Source: Nitrosomonas sp.
Lineage (GTDB): Bacteria; Pseudomonadota; Gammaproteobacteria; Burkholderiales; Nitrosomonadaceae
Assembly: GCA_016710135.1 (NCBI GenBank)
Contig: JADJLM010000001.1
Location: 1,054,001-1,118,000, forward strand
Direction: 5' to 3'
DNA length: 64,000 bases
Shown: positions 37,901-45,910 of the stretch, one piece after another
Position numbering within the stretch: the stretch's first letter is position 1
Layout: the number at the start of each line of letters is the position of its first letter
Translations under genes and position numbers: made by a program
The notes under the pieces: model-generated
What the model saw: only the letters and a program-made list of their open reading frames with translations
Told to the model about the DNA's origin: nothing
Databases searched by the model: none

Positions 37901-38447
37901 CAACATCAACGTGGATATTACGCTTGGTGAAAAGTTCTTCATCATCAGGTGTAAAAGTATTTAGATGGTAAGGAGTTTCTAATTTAGGATGATCACTCCA
38001 TGGAAAATTAAATATTTCTACTTCTATTTGATCTTCTGGTCGAGGGGGTTTAATTTTTTTTATTGCTTCTAATAGGATTTGCTTTCGTTGTGTTCTTTCA
38101 GTGATATTAACCAAGTCAATGTAATTAATTGTTCGAAATAATCCTTCGATTTCTGTTTCCTTAATTTTTACTGGAATCAGAAATCCTTCTTTTTTCTTTA
38201 TACTTATAGTATAAGCTGTCTCAAATTCTGCTGTAGCCCATTTGCTTCCAAGATATTCTGGAGACAAAACTGCAATGCAATAATCGCAAGATTCCAGGCC
38301 CTCTTTGATTTTACCCATAAAGTTAACACCTGCGAGAATATCGGCGCATTGAATAAATGTCTTATATTGGGCCTCTTTTAGAATTTCATTAATTTCTTCT
38401 GCTGACTCTAGATCTGTTTTCGTGTAGCTAATAAAAAAATCTGTCAT
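34914..38447 (-). CDS. TIR / STAND-NTPase / transmembrane / periplasmic-binding-protein fusion
   Basis: A 1177-residue protein of four parts. Residues 1-133 are a TIR domain (FFISYTKTD start; LSPEYLGSKWATAEFE with the expected catalytic Glu74). Residues about 140-550 are a STAND-type NTPase, with Walker A GPSGCGKSS at 202-210, a Walker B-like LLLIADKIDGLY at 295-306 and an FHSKLAESWKDLL segment (about 530-542) typical of nSTAND proteins. One membrane helix lies at about 624-645. Residues 671-715 look TPR-like, and 720-1177 resemble amino-acid-binding periplasmic proteins (AVVGHNVSQVSSKAAIEYQ; GGLVMISPTS). Six Cys residues are found in the last part, consistent with an oxidising compartment. 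The Walker B acidic pair and the arginine motif after it are altered. The gene is very AT-rich and beside an IS, so probably transferred; a defence or sensing role is inference. Confidence 0.85.
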   Translation of the reverse strand: MTDFFISYTKTDLESAEEINEILKEAQYKTFIQCADILAGVNFMGKIKEGLESCDYCIAVLSPEYLGSKWATAEFETAYTISIKKKEGFLIPVKIKETEIEGLFRTINYIDLVNITERTQRKQILLEAIKKIKPPRPEDQIEVEIFNFPWSDHPKLETPYHLNTFTPDDEELFTKRNIHVDVVTKLYDKIVKDRSKLICLEGPSGCGKSSLVLSGLVPKLRKEGKWKFVYFEFTKDPYQELATGLTAISRNIPTLADKSDEEEVAIKYLANDLRENQNLLQNKLESINSDKETKLLLIADKIDGLYQPKFQEIRTKFLELISQSILNINSSSIALIAVIDKAAIQIDIDHKTYENTLGKTNRTVAIPKLNDKQLENLIKIPISEDKFKVESFDQKVINLIIKDLKKEKQGHNLVLLGAILNGIWEIKEKYQLSKITEREYDESGGVNNALNKLASEIYNAIPEEPIEERKKTERFFLRMIESINNETNKLVSRSILVRSQEYSDQIDKFRKILKISGELKEDKLIKVEFFHSKLAESWKDLLTWVRKEQAFDTAKTIELRAEKWWVVIKDSNWWTRIKNHFSFFLSVIKWSYKSENDVYKRYEYLFSNPDHVKDFLDWSIRWNWLFKAGSSAVVLLLVTTIDNIYSNWDLKDKNFSRGEKQLFSTNDSNKKRGIEYFLEEKYEEAEKQFDISRKHDSNDPEVLIYRNNSKVLKWEKEHKIEPILIAASVPKDGNEKVALEILRGVAQAQEKLIKDFEKNCIKKNNFSSCTSGIAGRTLQVMIINDKNEIKTATQVAQILIDDKEVIAVVGHNVSQVSSKAAIEYQKGGLVMISPTSFALDFPALDKLYQRSTTENYIYSATISAEDLVDKLYEHMKTVLPKKENHTLLFCFDDNAVDQKRFVERFQLKSVSSFDIKAGTKPDSPLNNYLPESISNFLMPKENSNQVNCDFSNKDLDIDRVLDIAEERFNEIDAIFVAPYVNHIGDSISLIKNIKSRAELKDKEIFASPTLYTNQTLLSGEENMVGITMPVSWLPGSNQGNSFDFENHAIMIWIDKNKSKVEENERIKLLNKAGVTWRSVGAYNATNAIIEGIDPSNVNSSELRKSLSQSLSSKVFKTGIPDSIEFYKSCETDNKKNEEACAIGKMKANNKPEIVQIERENPENLTGYKFEKLGETTK

Positions 38448-38820
38448 GGTGAGTTTGTTCTTGTACTTTTGATTTCACAAAAGTTAATGAATTTATCATA
38501 ACTCGATTTTTTTTCAATATTTAGTAGCACGTTGATGCAAGTGTTACACAAAACCCCATAAGCCTAGAACCAAATCAATTTATGAAAAATCCAGGAATTT
38601 GGAAGAACAGGATGATGAATAGAAATCTACCAAGCCGTGTATGTCATTGCAGTATTCAACTGGATGAGGATATTAAAGTACGCCAGATTTAAAACGTGGC
38701 AAATCGGCATCGGTCATTAATGTAGTAGCAGCGACCCTATCTAATTGATACCGTTGAGTAGGAGAATATTTATTCTATTAGGCAGTTAGATTTTTAGGGT
38801 TTTTAGCGATTAACCAGAAC
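38448..38820. other. Intergenic region between the TIR gene and udg
   Basis: The first 70 bases upstream of the TIR gene are strongly AT-rich and likely hold its promoter. Near 38650-38760 a broken plus-strand frame reads IQLDEDIK and, after a frame change, PDLKRGKSASVINVVAATLS with a stop near 38750. This looks like the debris of a lost gene, but I cannot assign a family. Confidence 0.35.
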
Positions 38821-39540
38821 CTATTTCAGCGATTCCATCGTGGCTTTGGCAAAACATAAATCTTCCCAAGCTTTGGATTTATCCATGAGTGATCGCAGCA
38901 GATAAGCGGGGTGGTACGTCACGATTAAGGGGATATCTGAATAATAGTGCAACCGTCCGCGTAAATTTGAAATACTATCGTTGGTGGTTAGTAGATTTTG
39001 CGCCGCAACTTTGCCCAGCGCGATGATCAATTTGGGTTTGATTAAGGCAATTTGTCGTTTTAAATAAGGGCTGCATTGTTCAGCCTCATTAAATTCAGGA
39101 TTTCGATTATTCGGTGGTCGACACTTAACGATATTGGTAATATAAACGTTACTACCGCGCTTTAATTGAATCGCAGCGAGCATACTGTCTAATAATTTGC
39201 CCGCCTGCCCGACAAAAGGCTCTCCTATTTCATCTTCGCGCGCGCCCGGGCCTTCTCCGATAAATAACCAATCCGCCTGCTCGTCGCCCACACCGAAAAC
39301 AGTGTGCAGTCGAGCTTGACTCAGTGGGCAGGCATGGCAATTCTCAACCTCAGCTTTCAGTTGCTGCCAATTCAAATTAAGAATGTGTTTATCGCGATCA
39401 AACCGATGATCATCGGAATCATCGATAGCAATCGTCGAATGCAAGTTAGTATTTACACTTGTAGAAACCCCACTTTGCTTCTTTCTCCAAATAGGCGTTA
39501 AGCCTAACTCATGCATTATTTCTTTGCGGTGCTGATTCAC
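38821..39540 (-). CDS. Family 4 uracil-DNA glycosylase (Fe-S type)
   Basis: Removes uracil from DNA. The 239-residue protein has the family-4 motif IGEGPGAREDEIGEPFVG, the VKCRPPNNRNP loop and the C-terminal TYHPAYLLR motif. Four Cys that would ligate a 4Fe-4S cluster are present: two in ENCHACPL, one in VKCRPP and one in EQCSPYL. The first 60 residues are a low-conservation extension, as in many proteobacterial forms. The start overlaps the rimI stop by 4 bases, and it is the last gene of a tsaB-rimI-udg unit. Confidence 0.94.
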   Translation of the reverse strand: MNQHRKEIMHELGLTPIWRKKQSGVSTSVNTNLHSTIAIDDSDDHRFDRDKHILNLNWQQLKAEVENCHACPLSQARLHTVFGVGDEQADWLFIGEGPGAREDEIGEPFVGQAGKLLDSMLAAIQLKRGSNVYITNIVKCRPPNNRNPEFNEAEQCSPYLKRQIALIKPKLIIALGKVAAQNLLTTNDSISNLRGRLHYYSDIPLIVTYHPAYLLRSLMDKSKAWEDLCFAKATMESLK

Positions 39541-39998
39541 AATTCTAATCTCATCACAAGTGCGTCCTCACGACCACACATTGCTGGGTAATAGCCTTTG
39601 CGTACCCCAATTTGTTTAAACCCCATACGCTGGTAGAGATAAATAGCGCTCTTATTCGATTCACGAACATCGAGTAAGAATGAAGTTAATCGCTCCGATC
39701 GTGCCAAATCGATAAAGTATTGCAATAGTTGTGTTCCAAGACCTCGCTGATGCCACTTTGCCGCAATACCAATTGTTAAAAGGTGGCCTTCATCAGGACC
39801 CAACATCAAAATACCATAGCCAACTACTGCATCATAATGTTCCATAACACGGCATTGATATCCTGCCTTAATCGAGTCGGCAAAGTTAATCGGTGTCCAG
39901 GGAAATAAAAAAATTTCTCGTTCAATTAAAATGACACGATCAACATCGACCAAGGACATTTCACGAATAATTGGTATCGGTGTTAATGATGAGCTCAT
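39537..39998 (-). CDS. rimI: Ribosomal protein bS18 alanine N-acetyltransferase
   Basis: A GNAT-fold acetyltransferase of 153 residues. The acetyl-CoA loop is QRGLGTQLLQ (about residues 83-92), after LLTIGIAAKW, and the terminal LYQRMGFKQIGVRKGYY motif is typical of RimI. It overlaps tsaB upstream and udg downstream by 4 bases each, which suggests coupled translation. The tsaB-rimI pairing is common in proteobacteria. Confidence 0.94.
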   Translation of the reverse strand: MSSSLTPIPIIREMSLVDVDRVILIEREIFLFPWTPINFADSIKAGYQCRVMEHYDAVVGYGILMLGPDEGHLLTIGIAAKWHQRGLGTQLLQYFIDLARSERLTSFLLDVRESNKSAIYLYQRMGFKQIGVRKGYYPAMCGREDALVMRLEL

Positions 39999-40669
39999 CG
40001 CTCGCTTTCCTTAAGCGCAACTTTATTCCGAATATAAGTAGGTACCGCTTGCTCTGGCAAAAGTACTGAACCTTGTTCAAATCGCGCAATAGAAAGTTGT
40101 GCAATTTCCCTTGCGTGGGGATAGCAACCTATCAGAACTTTATTGAGTTGATCTTGATAGGCACTTTTTAATAGATCGGGATATCGATCAAAACCACTTC
40201 CACAACCAATCCAATTATTTCCAGATAATTGAGGGGCAGACTCCGGTCGGCACAGCATCGGTGATTGGACTGGAATCCATTGTTCATCTGGATGCTTAGT
40301 ATAAGCTGCAAGATAAACTTCTCCCATGCGAGCGTCTAAAGCTGTAATCACGTTTACTGACACGGTTTGCTGTGCAAGCGCCTCAAGTGTGCTAATGTCG
40401 ACAACTGGTTTATCTAGCGCAAAAGCCAACCCCTGAATTACACCACAGGCAATACGCAAGCCCGTAAAAGAGCCCGGACCAGCGCCAAATGCAAAGCCAT
40501 CAAGGTGCGATAAGGTTACTCCGCCCTCAACCAGCATTTCATTTAACAGCGGTAGAACTAGCTCAGAATGTTTTTGTCCAGCAAGCACACTGCGACTCAA
40601 TATTTCACCATCGAGCCATAGCGCTAGGGAACAATATTCAGTAGAAGTATCCAATGCAAAAATATTCAT
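39995..40669 (-). CDS. tsaB: tRNA threonylcarbamoyladenosine biosynthesis protein TsaB
   Basis: TsaB is the non-catalytic ASKHA-fold partner of TsaD in making t6A37 of ANN-decoding tRNAs. The 224-residue protein begins with the phosphate-1 type strand LDTSTEYCSLALW and has the diagnostic FGAGPGSFTGLRI (about residues 61-73). The length is normal. It begins the tsaB-rimI-udg unit; the thpR gene upstream ends 37 bases away. Confidence 0.95.
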   Translation of the reverse strand: MNIFALDTSTEYCSLALWLDGEILSRSVLAGQKHSELVLPLLNEMLVEGGVTLSHLDGFAFGAGPGSFTGLRIACGVIQGLAFALDKPVVDISTLEALAQQTVSVNVITALDARMGEVYLAAYTKHPDEQWIPVQSPMLCRPESAPQLSGNNWIGCGSGFDRYPDLLKSAYQDQLNKVLIGCYPHAREIAQLSIARFEQGSVLLPEQAVPTYIRNKVALKESER

Positions 40670-40706
40670 TCAACTTAGAAATAGCTTGGGCAAATACACA
40701 AAGCCT

Positions 40707-41255
40707 TTATTTCACCGTTAACTTCCAGCTGTCTAATTGAGAATAGGCTGTGCCTGCTCTCGTTGCTACTGACTGAATTAACATCCATTCATTGATATTC
40801 CATCGAATCGGTGTCTTTAACTTAGGGAGTTGATGGCAAGCCGCGTTTCTAACTAACGTTAAATGTGGAATATACAAGCGCTGTTCCAATTTAAAACCAG
40901 CTCGTTGCAAATCATCTTGTAATTGTTTAACTAATTCGATCAACACGACAGGGTTATCCGAGAAACCTGCATAAACAATTTTATTGTGCGCCCAATATTC
41001 GATCGTATCGATGATTAAACTAAAACAAGGTAGCTTAATTTGACTTGCGATATCTTGAACATGAGCAAGCTGCGTGGTCAAAATATTACCAAGGAAAACC
41101 AGTGTTAAATGTAACTTAAGCGAATGAGTTCGATAGCCACCACAAAGATGCTCAAGGTTTCCTGCTAAGCGACCCAATTGTGCTTTTACGTGCAAATCAG
41201 GCCAGATTGCAAAAAAAACCTTAATAGAAGATTTCTCCGATTGCAGCTCAATCAT
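40707..41255 (-). CDS. thpR: RNA 2',3'-cyclic phosphodiesterase
   Basis: A 2H-family phosphoesterase (also called 2'-5' RNA ligase) of 182 residues. The two catalytic HxTx motifs are LHLTLVFLG (about residues 45-53) and PHLTLVRNA (about 130-138). It follows ispF by 3 bases on the same strand, so it belongs to the ispDF transcription unit. The physiological substrate is not established for most members. Confidence 0.92.
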   Translation of the reverse strand: MIELQSEKSSIKVFFAIWPDLHVKAQLGRLAGNLEHLCGGYRTHSLKLHLTLVFLGNILTTQLAHVQDIASQIKLPCFSLIIDTIEYWAHNKIVYAGFSDNPVVLIELVKQLQDDLQRAGFKLEQRLYIPHLTLVRNAACHQLPKLKTPIRWNINEWMLIQSVATRAGTAYSQLDSWKLTVK

Positions 41256-41258
41256 GTG

Positions 41259-41753
41259 CTAATCAAGTTCATCAGTTTTAGCAATTAAGCACACAACTTC
41301 TGCAACGATGCCTTCTCTACGGCCAATAAAACCAAGCTCCTCGGCTGTTTTGGCTTTGATATTAATATCACTTGAAGGTATCTTCAGATCTTCAGCAATG
41401 TTAGCAATCATGGCAAGAATATACGGTGCCATTTTAGGGGCTTGAGCAATAATAGTTGCATCAATATTGATAACATCATAGTGTTTTTGCTTGATTAGCT
41501 GATGTACTTCGCGAAGTAACACGCGACTATCAATATCTTTGTAGCGACTATCTTTATCTGAAAAATGCTTCCCAATATCCCCCAAAGCAGCTGCCCCAAT
41601 CAGCGCATCGCATAACGCATGCAATAACACATCTGCATCCGAATGCCCTAACAACCCTTTCTCATAAGGAATCGTAACGCCACCAATGATGAGTTTCCTA
41701 TTTTCTGCCAACTGATGTACGTCAAAACCTTGTCCAATTCGCAGATTCTTCAT
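41259..41753 (-). CDS. ispF: 2-C-methyl-D-erythritol 2,4-cyclodiphosphate synthase
   Basis: Makes the cyclodiphosphate intermediate of the MEP isoprenoid pathway. Zinc ligands Asp and His are in GFDVHQL (residues 9-15), with the third His in LGHSDADVLLHALCDAL. AKTAEELGFIGRREGI near the C-terminus is also diagnostic. The 164-residue length is normal. It overlaps ispD by 4 bases; the two catalyse closely linked steps of the pathway. Confidence 0.96.
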   Translation of the reverse strand: MKNLRIGQGFDVHQLAENRKLIIGGVTIPYEKGLLGHSDADVLLHALCDALIGAAALGDIGKHFSDKDSRYKDIDSRVLLREVHQLIKQKHYDVINIDATIIAQAPKMAPYILAMIANIAEDLKIPSSDINIKAKTAEELGFIGRREGIVAEVVCLIAKTDELD

Positions 41754-42454
41754 TTTATTTCTCTTTTTTGCAAAATGAGTTCCGCCAAGGCTAAATCTTG
41801 AGGATAAGTCACTTTAAAATTATACGCATCACTCAATACTAGCCGGGGTTTTAATCCAAGTGCCTCGATTGCACTGGCGTCATCAGTAATTTGACGACTA
41901 TCGACTTTACTTAATGCGTCTTTCAGTAAATTAAAACGGAACATTTGGGGAGTTTGTGCTTGCCATAAATGCGCTCTAGGCTCGGTCGAGGCAATTCGAT
42001 GGTCGGAGTCAGCACGCTTTAGGGTATCCGAAACTGGAATTGCTAATAACCCCCCAACCCCATCATAGGATAGCTCGTTGATAAGCTGATCAAGCTGCGG
42101 AGCGCTTAAACAAGGCCGTGCCGCATCATGGACCAATACCCAATCATCTCCATCAACCTTCCCACTTGAATACATCGCGTTCAAACCATTGAGCACGCTT
42201 TCAGCACGCGCATCCCCCCCGCAATACTCGACCACTAGCTTGTCTTTGAATGTTGTCCAATCATAACGTACCCACACATCATCATCAGGCGCAAGAATTA
42301 CAAAAACACGCGTAATCTTAGAACAATTTACTAACGTATGTAATGCATGATAAATCATTGGCTTCTCAACCAAAGGCAGATATTGTTTGGGCAGCTGGTG
42401 ACCCATTCTTGAGCCAGAACCTGCAGCTGGAATCAATGCAAAAAATTGAGACAT
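41750..42454 (-). CDS. ispD: 2-C-methyl-D-erythritol 4-phosphate cytidylyltransferase
   Basis: Transfers CMP to methylerythritol phosphate in the MEP pathway. The glycine-rich nucleotide loop PAAGSGSRMG (about residues 9-18) is followed by PKQYL, and VHDAARPCL and TPQMFRFNLL are conserved. The length of 234 is normal. It is the first gene of the ispD-ispF-thpR unit, with 126 bases of upstream sequence to the sensor kinase gene. Confidence 0.96.
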   Translation of the reverse strand: MSQFFALIPAAGSGSRMGHQLPKQYLPLVEKPMIYHALHTLVNCSKITRVFVILAPDDDVWVRYDWTTFKDKLVVEYCGGDARAESVLNGLNAMYSSGKVDGDDWVLVHDAARPCLSAPQLDQLINELSYDGVGGLLAIPVSDTLKRADSDHRIASTEPRAHLWQAQTPQMFRFNLLKDALSKVDSRQITDDASAIEALGLKPRLVLSDAYNFKVTYPQDLALAELILQKREIK

Positions 42455-42580
42455 AGCGCTTATATTTGAATAATCGGGTGATTTTTACTAGCTCATAATT
42501 ATCGCATACCCTAGATAGGTATCCACGCTCGTTAGTAGAAAATTATCAAGAGCTCCAACTTTTTGAGATTACAATATCAG

Positions 42581-43918
42581 TCACTTAAGATATATATCAA
42601 ACGATACGCCAGTATCTCCATTTGACCGGATGGACAGCGTTCCATCATAGGCTTGTACGATATCACGTACGATAGCGAGACCAATTCCATGCCCTGGGAT
42701 TGATTGATCTGCTCTAACACCACGCTCTAAAATTTTATCAACCGCTTCAGATTGGATTCCTGGCCCATCATTTTCGATACTGATGATAGTATGATTACTT
42801 TCCTGTATCGCCTTAATAGTAATGGCATGACGACACCATTTATAAGCATTATCAATGAGGTTACCCAATAATTCCATCAAATCTCCTTCATCCATTCTTA
42901 GACGGATATCGGGGCTAATTACATACTGTACGCACGGATGTTTATCTAAATGCGCTCGCTCAATCGTGCGAATGAGTTTCTCAACGATGGGATGTAATTC
43001 AAGATAGCTCATCCGCGAAGAAGTACCAGCAGTTGAGGCTCGCTGTAATTGATAATGAACAATATTGTTCATTCGATCCAACTGCTCATCGATAGTATCG
43101 ATGAGCGCGTGAGAGTCGTTCTCGGTGCTAATTGCTCCTTTTGCAATAGTGATCGGCGTTTTAAGACTATGCGCCAAGTCTGCAAGTGCATTGCGATAAC
43201 GTTGTTGATGCTTACGCTCCCGATAAACAAAAGAATTAATATTGTCCGTCAGGCGCTTCAGTTCGATAGGATAATCTCCTTGGATTTTATCTTGCAAACC
43301 TGATTCAATCGCATTCAATTCCGCTGATACTTGTCGCATCGGCTTAAGTCCCCATCGTAACACCATCATCTGCGTAATCAGGAGCATGATAGCCATCACA
43401 GCAAATAAACCCCAGAGGTCACTCCGATATCGATCGATCTGCTTTTCAAAAGAAGTACTATCAAAAATGACGTGGAAGGTAAACGGATAATGCCCACCAC
43501 TCTCGGTTTCCCACGCTACCCCATGACTATAAAGAAAGTAAGGAACATGAGCCAATGTAATCGACTCGAATACTTCATCACCTTCCGCGAGGTGTTTAGG
43601 TATAGGCAGCTCAATACTAAGCGATGATTTGGATTCCCAGATCACTCGATCTGCTTGGTCTGAAACATAAGCATAAATCCCTGAATTCAATTGCTCGAAT
43701 TCGATCAGCCCTGGCACTTCTTCAGGCATTTGAAACAACCCAGCTTCGTTGACTTCAGCCTCACCCATCAATAAATAGAGCTTACCCAACATTCTATCTT
43801 GCAAAGCTCTTTTACTACTATCATGAAAAGCTTGTTCCAGGGTAACTGCAGTACCTGCTAAAAATAGAATAACAACCAAGGATGCACTAACAAGGACACG
43901 CTGATTCAGTGAAGCCAT
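42581..43918 (-). CDS. PhoQ-like sensor histidine kinase
   Basis: A 445-residue inner-membrane kinase. Membrane helices lie at about residues 10-28 and 168-188, with a 140-residue periplasmic sensor between them. The phospho-acceptor His250 is in LADLAHSLKTPIT, followed by the N box (LLGNLIDNAYKWC) and G boxes (ENDGPGI and GHGIGLAIV). The LAHSLKTP form of the H box is typical of the PhoQ branch. The start overlaps the stop of the response-regulator gene by one base (TAATG), so the two are coupled. The signal is unknown; a divalent cation is a reasonable guess from the family. Confidence 0.92.
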   Translation of the reverse strand: MASLNQRVLVSASLVVILFLAGTAVTLEQAFHDSSKRALQDRMLGKLYLLMGEAEVNEAGLFQMPEEVPGLIEFEQLNSGIYAYVSDQADRVIWESKSSLSIELPIPKHLAEGDEVFESITLAHVPYFLYSHGVAWETESGGHYPFTFHVIFDSTSFEKQIDRYRSDLWGLFAVMAIMLLITQMMVLRWGLKPMRQVSAELNAIESGLQDKIQGDYPIELKRLTDNINSFVYRERKHQQRYRNALADLAHSLKTPITIAKGAISTENDSHALIDTIDEQLDRMNNIVHYQLQRASTAGTSSRMSYLELHPIVEKLIRTIERAHLDKHPCVQYVISPDIRLRMDEGDLMELLGNLIDNAYKWCRHAITIKAIQESNHTIISIENDGPGIQSEAVDKILERGVRADQSIPGHGIGLAIVRDIVQAYDGTLSIRSNGDTGVSFDIYLK

Positions 43919-44601
43919 TAGAAAGTTTTAGCAATAGCAGTGAAGCGATAACCTCTTCCACGCAAGGTCTCAATCGGATTGAGTGAGCCATTAGGATCGA
44001 GCTTGCGCCTTAATCGTCCAACCATGACTTCCAAAACATTACTGTCATGATCATCATCATGTGGGTAAAGATAATCAGTCAATTCTTGTTTTGAAATTAC
44101 CTCGCCCTGATGACGCATTAAATGCTCCAAGAGCCGATACTCAAAAGCGGTTAAATCAACCAATTGATTATTTAATTTTACAGTTTGCGCTTCCATATCT
44201 AGTAAGATATCACCATTTTTGATTTCCGTATCTGGAATTGCAGCCGCACGCCTTAGCAGGGCTTTTAGCCTAGCCAATAGCTCTTCCATCTGAAAAGGCT
44301 TGGTTAAATAATCATCAGCACCAATCTCCAATCCCTTAACTTTTTCTTGCCAACTATTTCGAGCAGTTAAGATGAGTATGGGTAACAAGTTACCCTGTTT
44401 TCGCAACGCAGCAATGACCTCTAATCCTGATAGATCAGGCAAGCCAATATCGATAATGGCGGCATCCAGAGGATATTCACTTGCAAAATATAAACCTTCT
44501 TTACCATCGCTGCATGTATCAACTACATGTCCCTGCGCTTCAAGTTGAAGCTGTATTTGTCTCTGCAGCTTAATTTCGTCTTCAATAATTAAAATACGCA
44601 T
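43918..44601 (-). CDS. OmpR/PhoP-family response regulator
   Basis: A 227-residue regulator with an N-terminal receiver (Asp51 in IIDIGLPDLSG as phosphorylation site, acidic pair in IIEDE, Lys in DDYLTKPF) and a C-terminal winged helix ending in VMVGRLRRKLD and ETLRGRGYRF. It is the cognate partner of the kinase that follows. Between it and the PepSY gene upstream are 42 bases, so all three probably share a transcript. Confidence 0.95.
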   Translation of the reverse strand: MRILIIEDEIKLQRQIQLQLEAQGHVVDTCSDGKEGLYFASEYPLDAAIIDIGLPDLSGLEVIAALRKQGNLLPILILTARNSWQEKVKGLEIGADDYLTKPFQMEELLARLKALLRRAAAIPDTEIKNGDILLDMEAQTVKLNNQLVDLTAFEYRLLEHLMRHQGEVISKQELTDYLYPHDDDHDSNVLEVMVGRLRRKLDPNGSLNPIETLRGRGYRFTAIAKTF

Positions 44602-44643
44602 GATGAGTTAGCCAATAGTAACGATTAAAAGCTAAATGCTATT

Positions 44644-44925
44644 CTATCGAGACAAATCAATTTCGCCACTTTTTGTATTGATGGTCACAATATGGACAGC
44701 TCCTTTGTGATTGAGGATCTTAATGCGGTAGTGATCATCAGCTCGTTGTACAGAGAGCAAGCGACCTTGTGTATTGCGTTGAGCAATAGAGACCGCTTGC
44801 TGTTGCGAAATTTCCGCTTGTTCATGACTTAATTCACTCGTCAACTTTATCTGAGCAAAACTTTTCCCTGATACTAAAACTATCAACATCATCACAACCA
44901 ACACATTGTTTTGAAATTTCATCAC
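44644..44925 (-). CDS. Exported PepSY-domain protein
   Basis: A 93-residue protein with a signal peptide (hydrophobic stretch at about 8-20, likely cleavage after SFA near residue 24) and one PepSY domain (ISQQQAVSIAQRNTQGRLLSV to IVTINTKSGEI). Small periplasmic PepSY proteins are often encoded beside PhoPQ-like systems and are thought to modulate the kinase. The position as first gene of the operon fits that; direct evidence is lacking. Confidence 0.85.
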   Translation of the reverse strand: MMKFQNNVLVVMMLIVLVSGKSFAQIKLTSELSHEQAEISQQQAVSIAQRNTQGRLLSVQRADDHYRIKILNHKGAVHIVTINTKSGEIDLSR

Positions 44926-44985
44926 TCACCGTGTAAATCAAGATAAATGTTCACTGGTGGAATTATCAAATGTTTGCACACTATT

Positions 44986-45333
44986 TTAGTAGCCTAGCAT
45001 GAAATTTCCATTTCCTGCATTGATCCCTAAGTAAAAATTACCTGGAACAGCTTCATAGTAATAGCCGCTATAGGCAGGCGCATAATAGGTATAAGGTTGG
45101 CTATAGTAATGGCGCTCGGTATAACGATAGTTATTGTATCGGGGTTTTCCGTAATATCCGTAACCCCCATAACCTCCATGACCATGTAAATGATGATCAT
45201 GATGGTGATGTTTATGGTGGTGACGATGATGGCCCCTTCCTGCTACGGCTGCGATTGGGAAAATTAGCGCCATACTTAGAAACGCCAGCGTAATGAAATG
45301 AGCGATTTTAACTCGATTAACTTGCGTGCTCAT
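44986..45333 (-). CDS. Exported histidine- and tyrosine-rich protein
   Basis: A 115-residue protein with a signal peptide (residues 1-31, ending AAVAG). The mature part begins with a His cluster (HHRHHHKHHHHDHH, about residues 34-48), continues Gly/Tyr-rich and then Tyr-rich, and ends in NFYLGINAGNGNFMLGY. The His cluster suggests binding of Ni, Cu or Zn in the periplasm. I know no named family. It lies 60 bases upstream of the PepSY gene in the same direction and may be part of that regulon; a metal-response link is inference. Confidence 0.75.
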   Translation of the reverse strand: MSTQVNRVKIAHFITLAFLSMALIFPIAAVAGRGHHRHHHKHHHHDHHLHGHGGYGGYGYYGKPRYNNYRYTERHYYSQPYTYYAPAYSGYYYEAVPGNFYLGINAGNGNFMLGY

Positions 45334-45461
45334 GTGGTCTCTCCTTTAAAGTATGTTCATCAAACAGAAAAAATTCTGCAATGAACATCACTCTACAGAG
45401 AGATACATGAATAAAAACTGAATCGATCAATAAATAATGCGGTTAATTACAATCTACAAAT

Positions 45462-45788
45462 CTACCGTCCAATCACAAGACGAGGATCACCGTTACCTTT
45501 CCCAACTTCTTCCCATTGTTTTTTATAAGATTGCTCTAACTCTTGTCGATGCTTGCTCTCATCAAAATGCGACGAATCCTGTTTTTCTTGATCCTTTGTT
45601 TTTTGAATTTTTTTACTTTTTTGATACTCTTTCATCTCAGCATTGCTCATATTATTTTCACGATCGCGATCAAGATCGACTTTCCTGGTTTCAACGCTTT
45701 TTCTTACTGGCGTTTCTGCAAAAACATTTGAGAAAAATAAATTGATGAGAAAAAAAATCAAGGTTGGAATTAGTAATTGCGTTTTCAT
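45462..45788 (-). CDS. Small exported charged protein of unknown function
   Basis: A 108-residue protein with a clear signal peptide (hydrophobic residues 5-22, cleavage likely after VFA near residue 24). The mature part is very rich in Lys, Glu, Asp and Gln and looks mostly helical or disordered, ending in GDPRLVIGR. No domain is recognised. It lies between the His-rich gene and the FadL gene, same strand. Confidence 0.65.
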   Translation of the reverse strand: MKTQLLIPTLIFFLINLFFSNVFAETPVRKSVETRKVDLDRDRENNMSNAEMKEYQKSKKIQKTKDQEKQDSSHFDESKHRQELEQSYKKQWEEVGKGNGDPRLVIGR

Positions 45789-45910
45789 GATTGGATTCCT
45801 TCTATTGATTGAATGGGTTTAGAAATAAGCAATTAGCAGTGTAAAACACAGTGCACTCAATCAAATTGGGAATAAAAAGGAACTTTCCCAAACACACATC
45901 AAGATGAATG

